From NCBI GenBank assembly GCA_964424945.1, contig CAYRLB010000006.1, forward strand, positions 1-59,450: a stretch of 59,450 bases of DNA, read 5' to 3'. The notes under the pieces are model-generated. The model searched no databases. It was not told where the DNA came from and saw only the letters and a list, made by a program, of their open reading frames with translations. This document shows positions 9,217 through 18,128 of this stretch, piece after piece. This stretch comes from WHSP01 sp964424945. GTDB taxonomy: Bacteria; Gemmatimonadota; Gemmatimonadetes; Longimicrobiales; Longimicrobiaceae. Every line of letters starts with the position of its first letter. Within the stretch, counting starts at the first letter, position 1. The translations under genes were made by a program, and so were the position numbers.

Positions 9217-11004
9217 TCAGTCCTCGCTCCGCTGCACGGCCGGAGCCCGCCGACGTGAAAGGTTCAGCGCGCTGTTCACCAGACCGACGTGCGAGAAGGC
9301 TTGAGGAAAGTTGCCAGTGAACCGCTTTGCCTCGGGATCATATTCCTCGGCGAGCAACCCGACATCGTTCCGGATCGAGAGCAGCCGCTCGAAGAGCTGA
9401 GTGGCCTCTTCATGGCGCCCGGTGAGCTCCATACAATCCACGAGCCAGAAGCTGCAGAGAAGGAAGCTTCCCTCACCGGGTGGAAGCCCATCCACGTCGG
9501 GGACGGTCTGATAGCGGGAGACGAAGCCATCCGTCGAAAGATGTTCCTCAATTGCGGAAATCGTTCCGAGTACGCGGGGGTCCGTCGGCGGCAGGAAGCC
9601 GACCAGTGGCATCGTCAGAAGGCTCGCGTCGAGGAGCTTCGAGCCATAATACTGAACGAACGAGCCCAGCTCAGCGTCGTATCCGCGTTCGCAGACCTCC
9701 CGATGGATCTCGTCGCGGATCGCACGCCAGCGCTCGAGAGGGCCTTCGAGGCCGAACTGCTCGATCCCCTTCACGGCCCGATCCATCGCCACCCAGGCCA
9801 TCATCTTGGAGTGGGTGAAATGCCGCCGCGGACCGCGGACTTCCCAGATCCCCTCGTCCGGCTCCCGCCAGGCGCTTTCGAGATAGTCGAGCAGCGCCCT
9901 CTCCACGCGCCATGCTTCGGGGTCGTGGGGGATGCCGATCTTCCAGCCCTGGTAGGTTGCGTCCAGTACCTCGCCGAACACATCCAGCTGGAACTGAGCG
10001 TGCGCCGCGTTTCCGATCCGCACAGGTCTCGACTCGGCGAAACCCGGGAGCCAGGGAAGCTCCAGCTCCGGCAGCCGCCGCTCGCCGCCGATCCCATACA
10101 TGATGTGGATCTGCTCGGGCATACCCGCGACGGTTCGTACCAGCCACTCGCGCCACTGCGCCGCTTCGCGCGTGAACCCCGCACTCATGAGCGCAAAGAG
10201 GGTGAAGGTCGCGTCCCGCAGCCAGCAGTAACGGTAGTCCCAGTTCCGCACCCCACCGAACTTCTCGGGGAGCGAGGTCGTCGGCGCGGCCACGATCGCA
10301 CCGGTCGGCTTGTAGGTGAGCGCCTTCAGGGTGATGAGTGACCGTATGACGGCCTCCCGCCACGGCCCCTCGATCGAACAGTCCGCCGCCCACTCGGTCC
10401 ACCAATCTTCCGTGCTCTGGAGCGCCTCCCGGGGCGACAGATTCTGGTCGGGTTCCTCGTGCGAGCGGAACCAGGTCAGGTCGAACCCGATCTCCTCACC
10501 CTCCGAGATCTCGAACTCGCCGACCGTTCTGAAACCCTCGCCAAAGAGCGGGACGGGACTCCGCAGGAGCAGCCCGTCCGGGCCGGCGATGGCGGTGATC
10601 CCTCCATCGACCTGTCGCACCCAGGGCACCACGCTGCCATAGTCGAAGCGAACGACGAGCTCCGTCTTCATCCTGACGCGGCCCCGTCGCCCGACGACGA
10701 GCCGAACGACCTCCGGAAGGTCCGTGCGCACCGGCATGAAGTCGATGATCGATACCACGCCTTCATCGGTCGTCATCTCCGTCTCCAGCACCGCCGTTTC
10801 GCCCCGGTACCAACGGCGCACGGCCGTCACCGGGCCGACCGGAGCCACGAGCCAGCGGCCATGGTCGGGGGTGCCCAGAAGGGCGGCAAAGCAGGCCGCA
10901 GAATCGAACCGGGGGAAACAGAGCCAGTCGATGGAACCATCACGACCGACAAGGGCGGCAGTCTCGCAATCTCCGATGAGCGCGTAGTCTTCGATCAGAC
11001 GCAT
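9217..11004 (-). CDS. Glycoside hydrolase family 15 protein (glucoamylase/trehalase-like)
   Basis: A 595-residue cytosolic protein without a signal peptide. It would hydrolyse an alpha-glucan or trehalose, releasing glucose. Domain order is an N-terminal beta-sandwich (about 1-220, beginning RLIEDYALIGDCETAALVGR) and a C-terminal (alpha/alpha)6 barrel (about 225-585). Signatures are RNWDYRYCWLRDATFTL, NAAHAQFQLDVFGEVLD and the late EGSFLLCSFWLVDCM with its catalytic Glu. Gene order GH15-gnd-zwf on one strand suggests glucose release feeding the oxidative pentose phosphate route, perhaps for mobilising stored sugar; this is inference. Family members act on trehalose, maltose or glucans, which cannot be told apart here. 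Confidence 0.92.
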   Translation of the reverse strand: MRLIEDYALIGDCETAALVGRDGSIDWLCFPRFDSAACFAALLGTPDHGRWLVAPVGPVTAVRRWYRGETAVLETEMTTDEGVVSIIDFMPVRTDLPEVVRLVVGRRGRVRMKTELVVRFDYGSVVPWVRQVDGGITAIAGPDGLLLRSPVPLFGEGFRTVGEFEISEGEEIGFDLTWFRSHEEPDQNLSPREALQSTEDWWTEWAADCSIEGPWREAVIRSLITLKALTYKPTGAIVAAPTTSLPEKFGGVRNWDYRYCWLRDATFTLFALMSAGFTREAAQWREWLVRTVAGMPEQIHIMYGIGGERRLPELELPWLPGFAESRPVRIGNAAHAQFQLDVFGEVLDATYQGWKIGIPHDPEAWRVERALLDYLESAWREPDEGIWEVRGPRRHFTHSKMMAWVAMDRAVKGIEQFGLEGPLERWRAIRDEIHREVCERGYDAELGSFVQYYGSKLLDASLLTMPLVGFLPPTDPRVLGTISAIEEHLSTDGFVSRYQTVPDVDGLPPGEGSFLLCSFWLVDCMELTGRHEEATQLFERLLSIRNDVGLLAEEYDPEAKRFTGNFPQAFSHVGLVNSALNLSRRRAPAVQRSED

Positions 11005-11305
11005 TGGGTTGGATTACTGGAACGGACAGGGGGTCCGGATGCGGGGGTCCGGAGGGGAAAACCATCCACAACCTACCTCCGGTCGGCCCATCTTCAACAT
11101 CAACCGGATTCGTCCCCGGAAAAGGGATGTAAATGCCCGTCAGTGGCAACAGACGCGCCATCCATTACGTCGGGGACGCACGGGGGCGATGCAGAAAGTT
11201 CCGGCCGGGGCGAACAGGGTTCCCCGGCCGCTCCCCTCGCGCGCTGAAGGTGCAGAGAGGTGCGTACCGGGGAATGCACGGCAGGCAGGGGGAGAAGGAG
11301 CCCGG
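11005..11305. other. Intergenic region upstream of the GH15-gnd-zwf operon
   Basis: These 301 bases separate the GH15 start from the stop of the flavin reductase gene, both on the minus strand. They should hold the operon promoter. I see G-rich repeats such as GGGGGTCCGGATGCGGGGGTCCGG but no convincing -35/-10 pair, RNA gene or coding sequence. Confidence 0.4.
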
Positions 11306-11887
11306 TCAGGAGCCCTGGCCGGACCGCGGAAGTGCCGTATAGACGCGCTCGATGAAGTTCGCGAACTCCTGCATGTAGCCGCGGAGGAACTCCTCTGTTT
11401 CGGGCACGGTCACCCTGCCGTCGTCCTCCACGAGACCCGGCGTGAAGTGGATGTACCCTTCGATCGAGGTCATCTGGGGAGCGTTGCAGAAGGCGAGGAT
11501 CGAGCGGAGATGCTGCTGCCCGACCGCAGTGCCGATCAGTCCGGGGGAGGCGCCGATGATGGCGGCAGGCTTACGGGTGAAGGAGTTCTGACCCCAAGGG
11601 CGGCTCGCCCAATCGATGGCGTTCTTCAGTGCGCCCGGGACGGAACGATTGTATTCCGGCGTGACGAACAGAACAGCATCTACCGAGGCGATCGCCTCCT
11701 TGAGCGCGAGGGCGGGCGGGGGATAGTCGGCATCATAGTCGTAGCTGTAGAGCGGAAGATCGTTGTACGGAATCTCTACCATCGAAAGATCAGCCGGCGC
11801 GAGCCGTGCGAGAGCGCTGGCGAGCTTCCGGTTGATCGATCCCTTTGCGAGACTCCCAACAAAATAGCCGACTTTGAAGCTGGACAT
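11306..11887 (-). CDS. NADPH-dependent FMN reductase family protein
   Basis: A 193-residue flavodoxin-fold oxidoreductase, expected to reduce FMN, quinones or azo/chromate-type acceptors with NAD(P)H in the cytosol. The phosphate-binding loop GSLAKGSINRKLA is at residues 12-24. The family motif VTPEYNRSVPGALKNAIDW holds the flavin/ring-binding segment, and a later GASPGLIGTAVGQQHLR completes the site. Length is normal for the family. The start is preceded by GAGGG on the minus strand. It has its own short intergenic regions on both sides, so probably a single transcription unit. Confidence 0.93.
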   Translation of the reverse strand: MSSFKVGYFVGSLAKGSINRKLASALARLAPADLSMVEIPYNDLPLYSYDYDADYPPPALALKEAIASVDAVLFVTPEYNRSVPGALKNAIDWASRPWGQNSFTRKPAAIIGASPGLIGTAVGQQHLRSILAFCNAPQMTSIEGYIHFTPGLVEDDGRVTVPETEEFLRGYMQEFANFIERVYTALPRSGQGS

Positions 11888-12083
11888 ATTCCCTCGACGG
11901 GTTCGCTGTGTGCCTTCACCTACGGAGGCCTGGAAAGGCCGTGAACTGGTGGAGAGTCGCCAGGAGTGTGCCAGGTATGGGCAATGATGGCTGCCTCATG
12001 GTTCCGCGGAGGCGAAGCCTTGGGCGCCTTCAATTGGTGAAGCGTCGGAGACGCGGCGAATGTCGCGCAGCATGGAAAAAAAG

Positions 12084-12113
12084 AAACCCCGCAGCGATTG
12101 AGCTGCGGGGTTT
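12084..12113 (-). terminator. Intrinsic terminator of the MatC-like gene
   Basis: A perfect 12-bp stem (AAACCCCGCAGC with GCTGCGGGGTTT) and a 6-base loop. On the minus strand it is followed directly by CTTTTTTTCC. It sits 39 bases beyond the carrier gene stop, the classic Rho-independent arrangement. Confidence 0.92.
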
Positions 12114-12151
12114 CGTCCTTCTGTACGGTCCCTTGTCGGAGGAACCGGGCG

Positions 12152-13420
12152 TCAGATTCCGCTGATGATCATCAGCACGATCACGCAGATGACCGGCCCG
12201 ACGATCACCATCGAAAGACCCCAGCGCGTCAGGAAGGACTTCAGGCGCGGGCGCTCCTCTTCGGGGCCGGCAGCGACGATCAGTGCACCGGTCGTCGAGA
12301 AGGGTGAAGCGTCGACGATCGCGGAGCAGACGCCCATCAGGCTCATGAGCGCCCAGGCGGACACTCCGCCCGAGAGGGCGAGCGGCACTGACATCGGAAC
12401 GAGCGCCGTGAGAATCCCCGTCGTGGAGGCGAACGCCGAGACGAGACCGGCGATCACGAAGATGACGAAGGCAGCCAGGTAAGGGGAGCCCATCGACATC
12501 GCGGCGTTCCCGAGGATGTCGACCGAGTCGAGAGCCTGAAGCACGCCCACGAAGGTGACGATCCCGCCCACCATGAAGATCGTCCCCCAGTCGATCCGGC
12601 GGATTCCTTCCATCCCTGCGCTCGGGTAAAGGAGGGCGAGGAAGGCACCGAGACCGAGCGCGATGACGCCGATGTCGGGCTGCATGCCGACAGAGAAGCC
12701 GATGATGACCGACAGAATGAGGGTCAGGATGCACACCAGCGTGATGATCTGATGCATGGCGAACCGCTCGGGCTTCGCATCGAGGGCGGCCTCCGCAGCC
12801 TGATCCACCGGCCCCTGAGCTGCAGCCACCTTCGAGTTCGGGAAGATCAGATTCGCTGCGACGAGAAGGATGAAGTTGGCCAGCGCCGCCACGCCGAAGA
12901 GCGTCAGCGGGTTCAGGTCGATGCCCACCTCCCTGGCAGTCGAAACCGTCACGATGCCGAAGAGGCTGGTCGGCGCGAAGCCACCGGTGCTCATCCCCGA
13001 GTTCAAAGCGATCGCCATAACCATCGGGTCGATTCTCGACCGCCTCGCAGCCGCCATCGCAAGCGGAATCATCACATAGCCCGCCTGCGACGAGCCCATC
13101 GAAGCAACCCCGGCTGTGATCAGGAAGAAGACGTACGGCAGCAACGCTCGCCGGTCTCCCACTGCAGCAACCAGCTTATGGATAAGAAGGTCGATCGTGC
13201 CATTCCCGCGGGCGATACCGAACAGGTAGGTCACCCCCGCGATGAGCATGAGGATGTTGATGGGGAATCCTTCGAGGACTTCCGGAGCCGTCATGCCCGC
13301 CAGCCATACACCGGCTGCGACGGCGGCGGGAATCATCAGGACACCGAAATGAACATTCCTCAGCGATGCAATGGCGAATACCGCCACGAATATGGCGATT
13401 GCGATCTCGGGATTTCCCAT
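12152..13420 (-). CDS. SLC13/MatC-like carboxylate transporter
   Basis: A 422-residue polytopic inner-membrane carrier with 11-12 hydrophobic segments. The N-terminal half resembles the dicarboxylate carrier MatC N-terminal domain (GFPINILMLIAGVTYLFGIA and then GNGTIDLLIHKLVAAVG). It repeats the inverted-repeat carrier pattern with the helical-hairpin segments MGSSQAGYVMIPLAMAA and FASTTGILTALVPMSVPLA. Likely substrate is a small di- or monocarboxylate such as malonate or succinate; the gene alone does not tell. A hydrophilic central loop lies near residue 200-220. No clear ribosome site precedes the ATG at 13420. It stands alone, with a strong terminator downstream. Confidence 0.87.
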   Translation of the reverse strand: MGNPEIAIAIFVAVFAIASLRNVHFGVLMIPAAVAAGVWLAGMTAPEVLEGFPINILMLIAGVTYLFGIARGNGTIDLLIHKLVAAVGDRRALLPYVFFLITAGVASMGSSQAGYVMIPLAMAAARRSRIDPMVMAIALNSGMSTGGFAPTSLFGIVTVSTAREVGIDLNPLTLFGVAALANFILLVAANLIFPNSKVAAAQGPVDQAAEAALDAKPERFAMHQIITLVCILTLILSVIIGFSVGMQPDIGVIALGLGAFLALLYPSAGMEGIRRIDWGTIFMVGGIVTFVGVLQALDSVDILGNAAMSMGSPYLAAFVIFVIAGLVSAFASTTGILTALVPMSVPLALSGGVSAWALMSLMGVCSAIVDASPFSTTGALIVAAGPEEERPRLKSFLTRWGLSMVIVGPVICVIVLMIISGI

Positions 13421-14014
13421 TGGATACAGTCTGGTGGGTTCAGCTTCTGGAAAACTTCGCAGATGCAGCCATTCGGGCTGGGCGCACCCGCGTGGCGCGA
13501 CGGAGAACCGCCTTCCGGTAGCAGGTTGGCATCATTCCCGGCGGCCGGACGATTGTGGTGAGGGCCTTCAAACGCCCGGTCGCACGAGCGGGAGCTTGCG
13601 TGAGGGACCTACGCTGGCTTCTGGGCCGGAGGGCACGTTAGGAGAAGCGGAGCGTTGCGTCAATACCTGAGCGCTCGCTCGTGAGAGCGGATTACACGTT
13701 CTGACAGCCCTCCGACAGCTACGCCGAATGAGGACGCCGCTGACGAAGGGGATGGAGTGACAAGCTTGTCAGACAGCGCTGAAAAGGGGATCTTCGGCAC
13801 GCTAACCACATCGGTCTGCACCGCACCCGGGAAGGCGTGAGAATCGCCCGGCGCCAACCGATCAGGAGGAGATCCGCGGGAGCGCCGCTGCCGAGGAAAG
13901 GGGGTCGAGAGCTCCGGAGGGAAATCTCCCCGTCGTCTGCTGCTCCGCAACGCCGGCGCCGGTCGGGCCGCGGAGCCGACGTGCTCCTCCCGGAGCATGA
14001 CATACCTCGCGTGA
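13421..14014. other. Long intergenic region, no recognised content
   Basis: 594 bases between the MatC-like gene and a 64-residue gene, both on the minus strand. Openings on either strand here lack family resemblance and ribosome sites. A small hairpin TGCTCC-TCCC-GGAGCA at 13982-13997 lies 18 bases after the small gene's stop and could be a weak terminator, but no T-run follows. Confidence 0.35.
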
Positions 14015-14209
14015 TTAGTGACCGGCCCAGGAGGGCGGATCGCTCGCCGGGAAGGAATCGTCGAGGGTCTCGTCCACCAGGTCAGGGTACTGGCGCGGCT
14101 GGCGCGGCCCCCTCGGCGGAGCCGGCGTTGCACCTTTCCCAGGCTCAGCGTGCGCTTCCTCCACCGTCGGAGGAGTGTTGCGGGTAGGCAGCTTCTCGTT
14201 GCTCGACAT
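14015..14209 (-). CDS. Small SFPASDPPSW-motif protein
   Basis: A 64-residue, proline-rich, hydrophilic protein ending in DETLDDSFPASDPPSWAGH. The acidic SFPASDPPSW tail is shared by many short uncharacterised proteins of Proteobacteria and other phyla; function is unknown to me. The ATG is preceded by AGAGGATAGA on the minus strand, a good ribosome site, which supports translation. The start lies 85 bases from the stop of the SnoaL-like gene upstream on the same strand. Confidence 0.72.
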   Translation of the reverse strand: MSSNEKLPTRNTPPTVEEAHAEPGKGATPAPPRGPRQPRQYPDLVDETLDDSFPASDPPSWAGH

Positions 14210-14294
14210 TCTATCCTCTTGCTATGGCTATTCGCGCTCTCTCGATGGGGAGAGCGGGGAATCCGCTCCTTGAGGGGGCATCCTAAACCGACCT

Positions 14295-14645
14295 TTATCG
14301 ATCGCCCGTCTTCCACCACATACTTCTACGCCCACTCATTCCGGATGGGCTCCCCGTGGCGCGCACCAGACCCGATTCGCCGCCGAAGATGACAACGGTG
14401 GAGCCTTGCGTCACAAACTGGTCGGTCCTGAAGTCGGTTGCATCGATCCGCTCGATGATCCGCTCTAAGAATCGCCGGGCCCTGTCCTTTCCGCTGAACT
14501 CCGCGCTGCTGAGCCGCGGATTCGCACCATGGAAGGTCCACTGGGAATCGAGATGGACGGTTTCGACGAGCGCAGCGAGATCCCCCGTCCGGAAGGCTGC
14601 GAACATCCGCTGGACGACGGAAACCGGGTCGGTGTTGCCGGGCAT
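14295..14645 (-). pseudogene. SnoaL/NTF2-like protein with frameshifted C-terminus
   Basis: The first about 95 residues read as a SnoaL-like (NTF2-fold) domain: VVQRMFAAFRTGDLAALVE, then WTFHG...GKDRARRFLERI and TVVIFGGESGLVRATG. After that the frame runs into unrelated residues and stops. In the neighbouring frame, reached by adding one G to the GGGG run near 14352-14355, the expected continuation appears: EPIRNEWA, then an in-frame TAG (14326-14328), then KYVVEDGRSIKVG, which resembles the last strand of the fold. So either the gene carries a one-base deletion and a nonsense codon, or the assembly is wrong here. GAAGGGG precedes the ATG at 14645. Confidence 0.6.
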
Positions 14646-14769
14646 GAGACCCCTTCGGGAATGGCGAGTCGAACGATGATCGGCGGCGGCGCGGGCCGCG
14701 GACGTTACGCTTTGTCGGCATCTCCGTCAGTGCGACGCGCGTGTCAGCAGTAGGTCTGCAGCGCCAGGG

Positions 14770-17295
14770 TCACCGCCAGAGCGCTTCGTCGCCCTCTTCC
14801 GCCGTGGGAAGCCATACGAGCGCAACCGCCCCGATGGTCATCGCGTTCAGGGTGGGCCGGATTGCCACCATGGCGAGCGGTTCCTCCGCGTCGGCGGTCA
14901 GCTCGACTCTGCCCAGCTCATCCTGGAACTGGCGCTCGAGTTCGGCGATCTTCGCGCGGACAGCTTCGACGGTCTCCTCCGCATGCTCGATCTCCTGCCG
15001 CGTTCGAGCCGTTCTTCCCACACCGCGCATCGCGGTTGCAGCGCGTCCGCTGCCGGCGCCAAGGAAGGCGCCGAGGATGCCGCCCTTCTTCTTCTTTCCG
15101 CCGGCACCGACCGCCCCGATAACAGCGCCCAGAGCCGCAAGACCTGTGCTCAGCATCGCCTGCTGAGACTGCGATTCGCGCTTCTCCACGGTCTGCTCCG
15201 CACGGCGCAGGCGCTCCTCCAGCGTGGCAAAGCGCGAGCTGTACTTCTGGCGCAGTCGCTCGGCCGCGGCGTCCCTCGCTTCGTGGCCGAGAACAGCAAG
15301 CCTCATGCGGAAGTCGCGCTCGCTCTCGTCTATATGCGAAAAGAGCTTGTGAACCTTCGATTCGAGCAGCGTGATGGGCAGAGAGCCCTGGATCCATCGG
15401 GTGATGTCCTTCGCCCACCGGGGATAGCTGCGCGCCTGAGCGGCCTCCGCCGGAAGGGTGGCGAACGACACCGAGGCAAGCGGTTCGGTATGGAGATGAT
15501 CCACGGTCAGCTCCGCCGGCTCCGCAGCTTCAGCGGAAAAGGGCACGGCGCCATCAGCGAGCGGAACGATTACGGTGGTCGTCCGGGTCTCATCGACGCC
15601 GTGTTTCGCCGAGCTGTAGCGCACAGCCACCTGTGCCAGGACCGACGGCCGATAAATGACGGCGTCGGCAGGACGCAGGGCAGGGGCGAAAAGCTGCGTG
15701 ATCTCCAACGGCAGCATCGGGGGCTTGGAGGCGGTCGAGCGACCATTGCCATGGATCGAACCGGCTGGAACCCCGCCACCTCCGGGCGAACCTGTCACAG
15801 CAGCGAGGTCCGAGTGGAGTGCCGCGGAGGAAAGGCTCGCAGGGGAGGAAATCCCCTTCGGCTCGGCGGCAGTCCCATCTCCGCCCGTACCCGGTCGGAA
15901 CGACCTCAGCTGGTTCAGCGTCATCGGCCCGGACAGGTATGACATCGCCCACCGGGTGGAGAAAAGCCGGGGTGCACCGCGATGCACATTGTGGAGAAGG
16001 AAGACGCGCTTCCCCAGCCCGGAGATCATTGTATCGAGTTCGCTACGGCTCATCGGGGATGTTCCGGACATCGCCCCATCGAGTGCCTCGAGTACCCGCT
16101 GCTTATCGCGATCGGTCTGCAGACGGCCGATGAACCACGTGCCCGTGTTGCCGAGCCCTTTGTAGTCGAGGTCGACGGGGTTCTGCGATGCGAGCACCAG
16201 ACCGACCCCGAACGCCCGAGCCTGCTTCAGCAGGGTCAGCATCGGAGCCTTCGATGGCGGGTTGGCGACGGGCGGGAAGAAGCCAAAGATCTCGTCCATA
16301 TAGACGAGCGCCCGCAGGCTGTCGGTTCCGGCCTGGGTCCGCATCCATGCCGTTACCGCGGAAAGCAGCATAGTGACGAAGAACATTCGCTCGGCGTCAC
16401 CAAGGTGGGCGATGGAGAAGATCGAGACACGCGGCTTCCCCTCCGCCGTGTACAGCATCGACGGGATGTCGAGAGGCTCCCCCTCCATCCATGCCTGGAA
16501 GCCGGGTGACGCGAGCAGCGAGTTGAGCTGCATGGCAAGCGCAAAGCGCTCCCGGGACGGGAAGATGCTTTCGAGCTCCATCACCCCCAGGCGGGTGAAG
16601 GGAGGCTGCTGGATCGCGGCGATCAGGTCACCGAGGCTCAGACTCTGCCCTCGTCGCCACGCGTCATCCAGAATTGCCGAAAGAAGGATGTGCTCCCGGC
16701 TGCGGATCGGGTCCGCGTCGATGCTGAGCAGCCCGAGCAACCCGGCAACCGTTCCCTGGATACGGTCGCGGAAGCCGTCCGGGTCGGAGAGGAGTGCAGG
16801 GGGAGGGGCGTCGAAGGAGCCGAGCACGGAAACCTGCCGCGCGGCACTGCTTCCTGGTGTGTAGACAGCCATCTCGACCTGGGATCGCAGGGTGCGAATC
16901 CGCTCCCCATCCTGACCCCAGTCGGCGAGTCCCTTCTGCCAGGTCGCCGCCTCGTCAGCCGCGAACTGCTGCGGGGACAGGCCTCTCTGGCGGGCGGTGT
17001 CCTCGTTGATCCAGGGCCGGAAATCGGCGGGTGCGAGATCGGGGAAGGTCAGAAGCAGGTTCGCGAGGTCGCCTTTCGGGTCGATTGCGATCACAGGGAT
17101 CCGGTCCATCGCCGCTTCTTCCAGCAGCGACACGCCAAGGCCGGTCTTCCCGCTGCCCGTCATGCCGATGATGACGGCATGTGTCGTCAGGTCGCGGGAA
17201 TTGTAGAGGACGATATCGTCGGTGATCTCCCCCGTCGCGGGTTCCACGTCGCGGCCGAGATAGAACGCGCCGAGCTTCTCGTATTCCTGAGTCAT
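14770..17295 (-). CDS. HerA-like (DUF87) ATPase
   Basis: An 841-residue P-loop ATPase of the HerA/FtsK-like family, which usually form hexamers that move DNA or protein. Walker A GMTGSGKTGLG is at residues 44-54. Walker B is in LRALVYMDEIFGFFP (about residue 355) and the sensor-like ASQNPVDLDYKGLGNTGTWF follows. The middle is a helicase HerA central domain; the last 250 residues include a long coiled coil and a Gly/Lys-rich patch (GAGGKKKKGGILGA). I chose the ATG at 17295 because homology starts right after it. No NurA nuclease gene is adjacent, so the classic HerA-NurA end-resection pair is not shown. A role in DNA transactions or defence is possible but unproven. Confidence 0.8.
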   Translation of the reverse strand: MTQEYEKLGAFYLGRDVEPATGEITDDIVLYNSRDLTTHAVIIGMTGSGKTGLGVSLLEEAAMDRIPVIAIDPKGDLANLLLTFPDLAPADFRPWINEDTARQRGLSPQQFAADEAATWQKGLADWGQDGERIRTLRSQVEMAVYTPGSSAARQVSVLGSFDAPPPALLSDPDGFRDRIQGTVAGLLGLLSIDADPIRSREHILLSAILDDAWRRGQSLSLGDLIAAIQQPPFTRLGVMELESIFPSRERFALAMQLNSLLASPGFQAWMEGEPLDIPSMLYTAEGKPRVSIFSIAHLGDAERMFFVTMLLSAVTAWMRTQAGTDSLRALVYMDEIFGFFPPVANPPSKAPMLTLLKQARAFGVGLVLASQNPVDLDYKGLGNTGTWFIGRLQTDRDKQRVLEALDGAMSGTSPMSRSELDTMISGLGKRVFLLHNVHRGAPRLFSTRWAMSYLSGPMTLNQLRSFRPGTGGDGTAAEPKGISSPASLSSAALHSDLAAVTGSPGGGGVPAGSIHGNGRSTASKPPMLPLEITQLFAPALRPADAVIYRPSVLAQVAVRYSSAKHGVDETRTTTVIVPLADGAVPFSAEAAEPAELTVDHLHTEPLASVSFATLPAEAAQARSYPRWAKDITRWIQGSLPITLLESKVHKLFSHIDESERDFRMRLAVLGHEARDAAAERLRQKYSSRFATLEERLRRAEQTVEKRESQSQQAMLSTGLAALGAVIGAVGAGGKKKKGGILGAFLGAGSGRAATAMRGVGRTARTRQEIEHAEETVEAVRAKIAELERQFQDELGRVELTADAEEPLAMVAIRPTLNAMTIGAVALVWLPTAEEGDEALWR

Positions 17296-17486
17296 CGATG
17301 CGGGTAGGCAGGGAGGGGCGGCTGATGGATCCGTTCGGGCGAAGGTAAGCAGCGCCTGGCGGGGGCAGCAAGGCAGGTTGTTGGTCCGTCGACCGATCCG
17401 TCTTCCCCGCACCCCTTCATCTTCCAATCGAACGCCCGGGAAGACGCCCCCCAGCGGATCCCTTCAAGATATGAAGAGCGGCATAC

Positions 17487-18008
17487 ATGCTGCCCTCGCT
17501 GCGTCAGTCATCTGAACACTCGACTCCAGAAGCAGCCATGGGATCAGACCCGGACCTTTCTTCGTCGCCACTCAGTGAACGCATCGCCACCTATGCCGAC
17601 ACGGTTCTGGTGTTCGCCTCCCCCCGTGAGATCCTCGATCTTCGTCGCCCTCTCGACGACGCCGCGCGAAGGATCCTTCGTGATCGGAAGCTCCTCCGCG
17701 AGTTCGCCATTGTGACGGCCGATAACCCATCGGGAGAGCTGGAGTCCCCCGCCATGAATGCTGCCGCGGGCGGGGCGCTGAAGCGCGAGCTGGATGAACT
17801 GAGGGTTCAGATCGAAGAGGTACAGGGGTGCTCGCCCGACCTTTCACACCGGGAAAACAGCCTCGCCGCAGGTATGGACCGGGCATCGGCGGTGCGCATC
17901 GCCATCCGATATGAACAGGACGCGATCTTCTGGTTTGACGGCGAACGATTCTGGCTGGTAGGCGCGCTCCTGGACTTCGAACCCGTTCCTCTCCCTCTCG
18001 ACGCCTGA
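17487..18008 (+). CDS. DUF3293 domain protein
   Basis: A 173-residue soluble protein. The part from about residue 75 matches the DUF3293 pattern: AIVTADNPSGELESPAMNAA, a helical linker, then HRENSLAAGMDRASAVRIAI and QDAIFWFDGERFWLVGAL. The function of this family is not known to me. Start is uncertain: ATG 17487 is preceded by GAAGAGCGGCATAC, while ATG 17538 would remove 17 non-conserved residues. It is transcribed divergently from the HerA-like ATPase and convergently with the next gene. Confidence 0.72.
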   Translation: MLPSLRQSSEHSTPEAAMGSDPDLSSSPLSERIATYADTVLVFASPREILDLRRPLDDAARRILRDRKLLREFAIVTADNPSGELESPAMNAAAGGALKRELDELRVQIEEVQGCSPDLSHRENSLAAGMDRASAVRIAIRYEQDAIFWFDGERFWLVGALLDFEPVPLPLDA

Positions 18009-18128
18009 GGTTCGGGCCTGTCCCAACTGCCCTGAGGAGGACGAGGGTCCGCGCCGGGACGGATGAACCGCCAGCGTACGCGATCCCCCACCGCAGGAAG
18101 CAAGGTTGGCTGCCCGGATCGCGAGCGC

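Noticed and set aside
12752..13561. Plus-strand open frame over the MatC-like gene
   Set aside because: Its composition (His/Arg-rich, no hydrophobic core) is that of a shadow of the membrane carrier on the other strand.
13660..14319. 219-codon minus-strand frame overlapping the small SFPASD gene
   Set aside because: Its first residues are the displaced end of the SnoaL-like gene; the rest is out of frame with the better supported 64-residue gene and shows no family pattern.
14770..18008. HerA-like ATPase plus DUF3293 protein as an anti-phage defence island
   Set aside because: No nuclease, TIR, SIR2 or toxin partner and no mobile element is present; the two genes are divergent and not co-transcribed.
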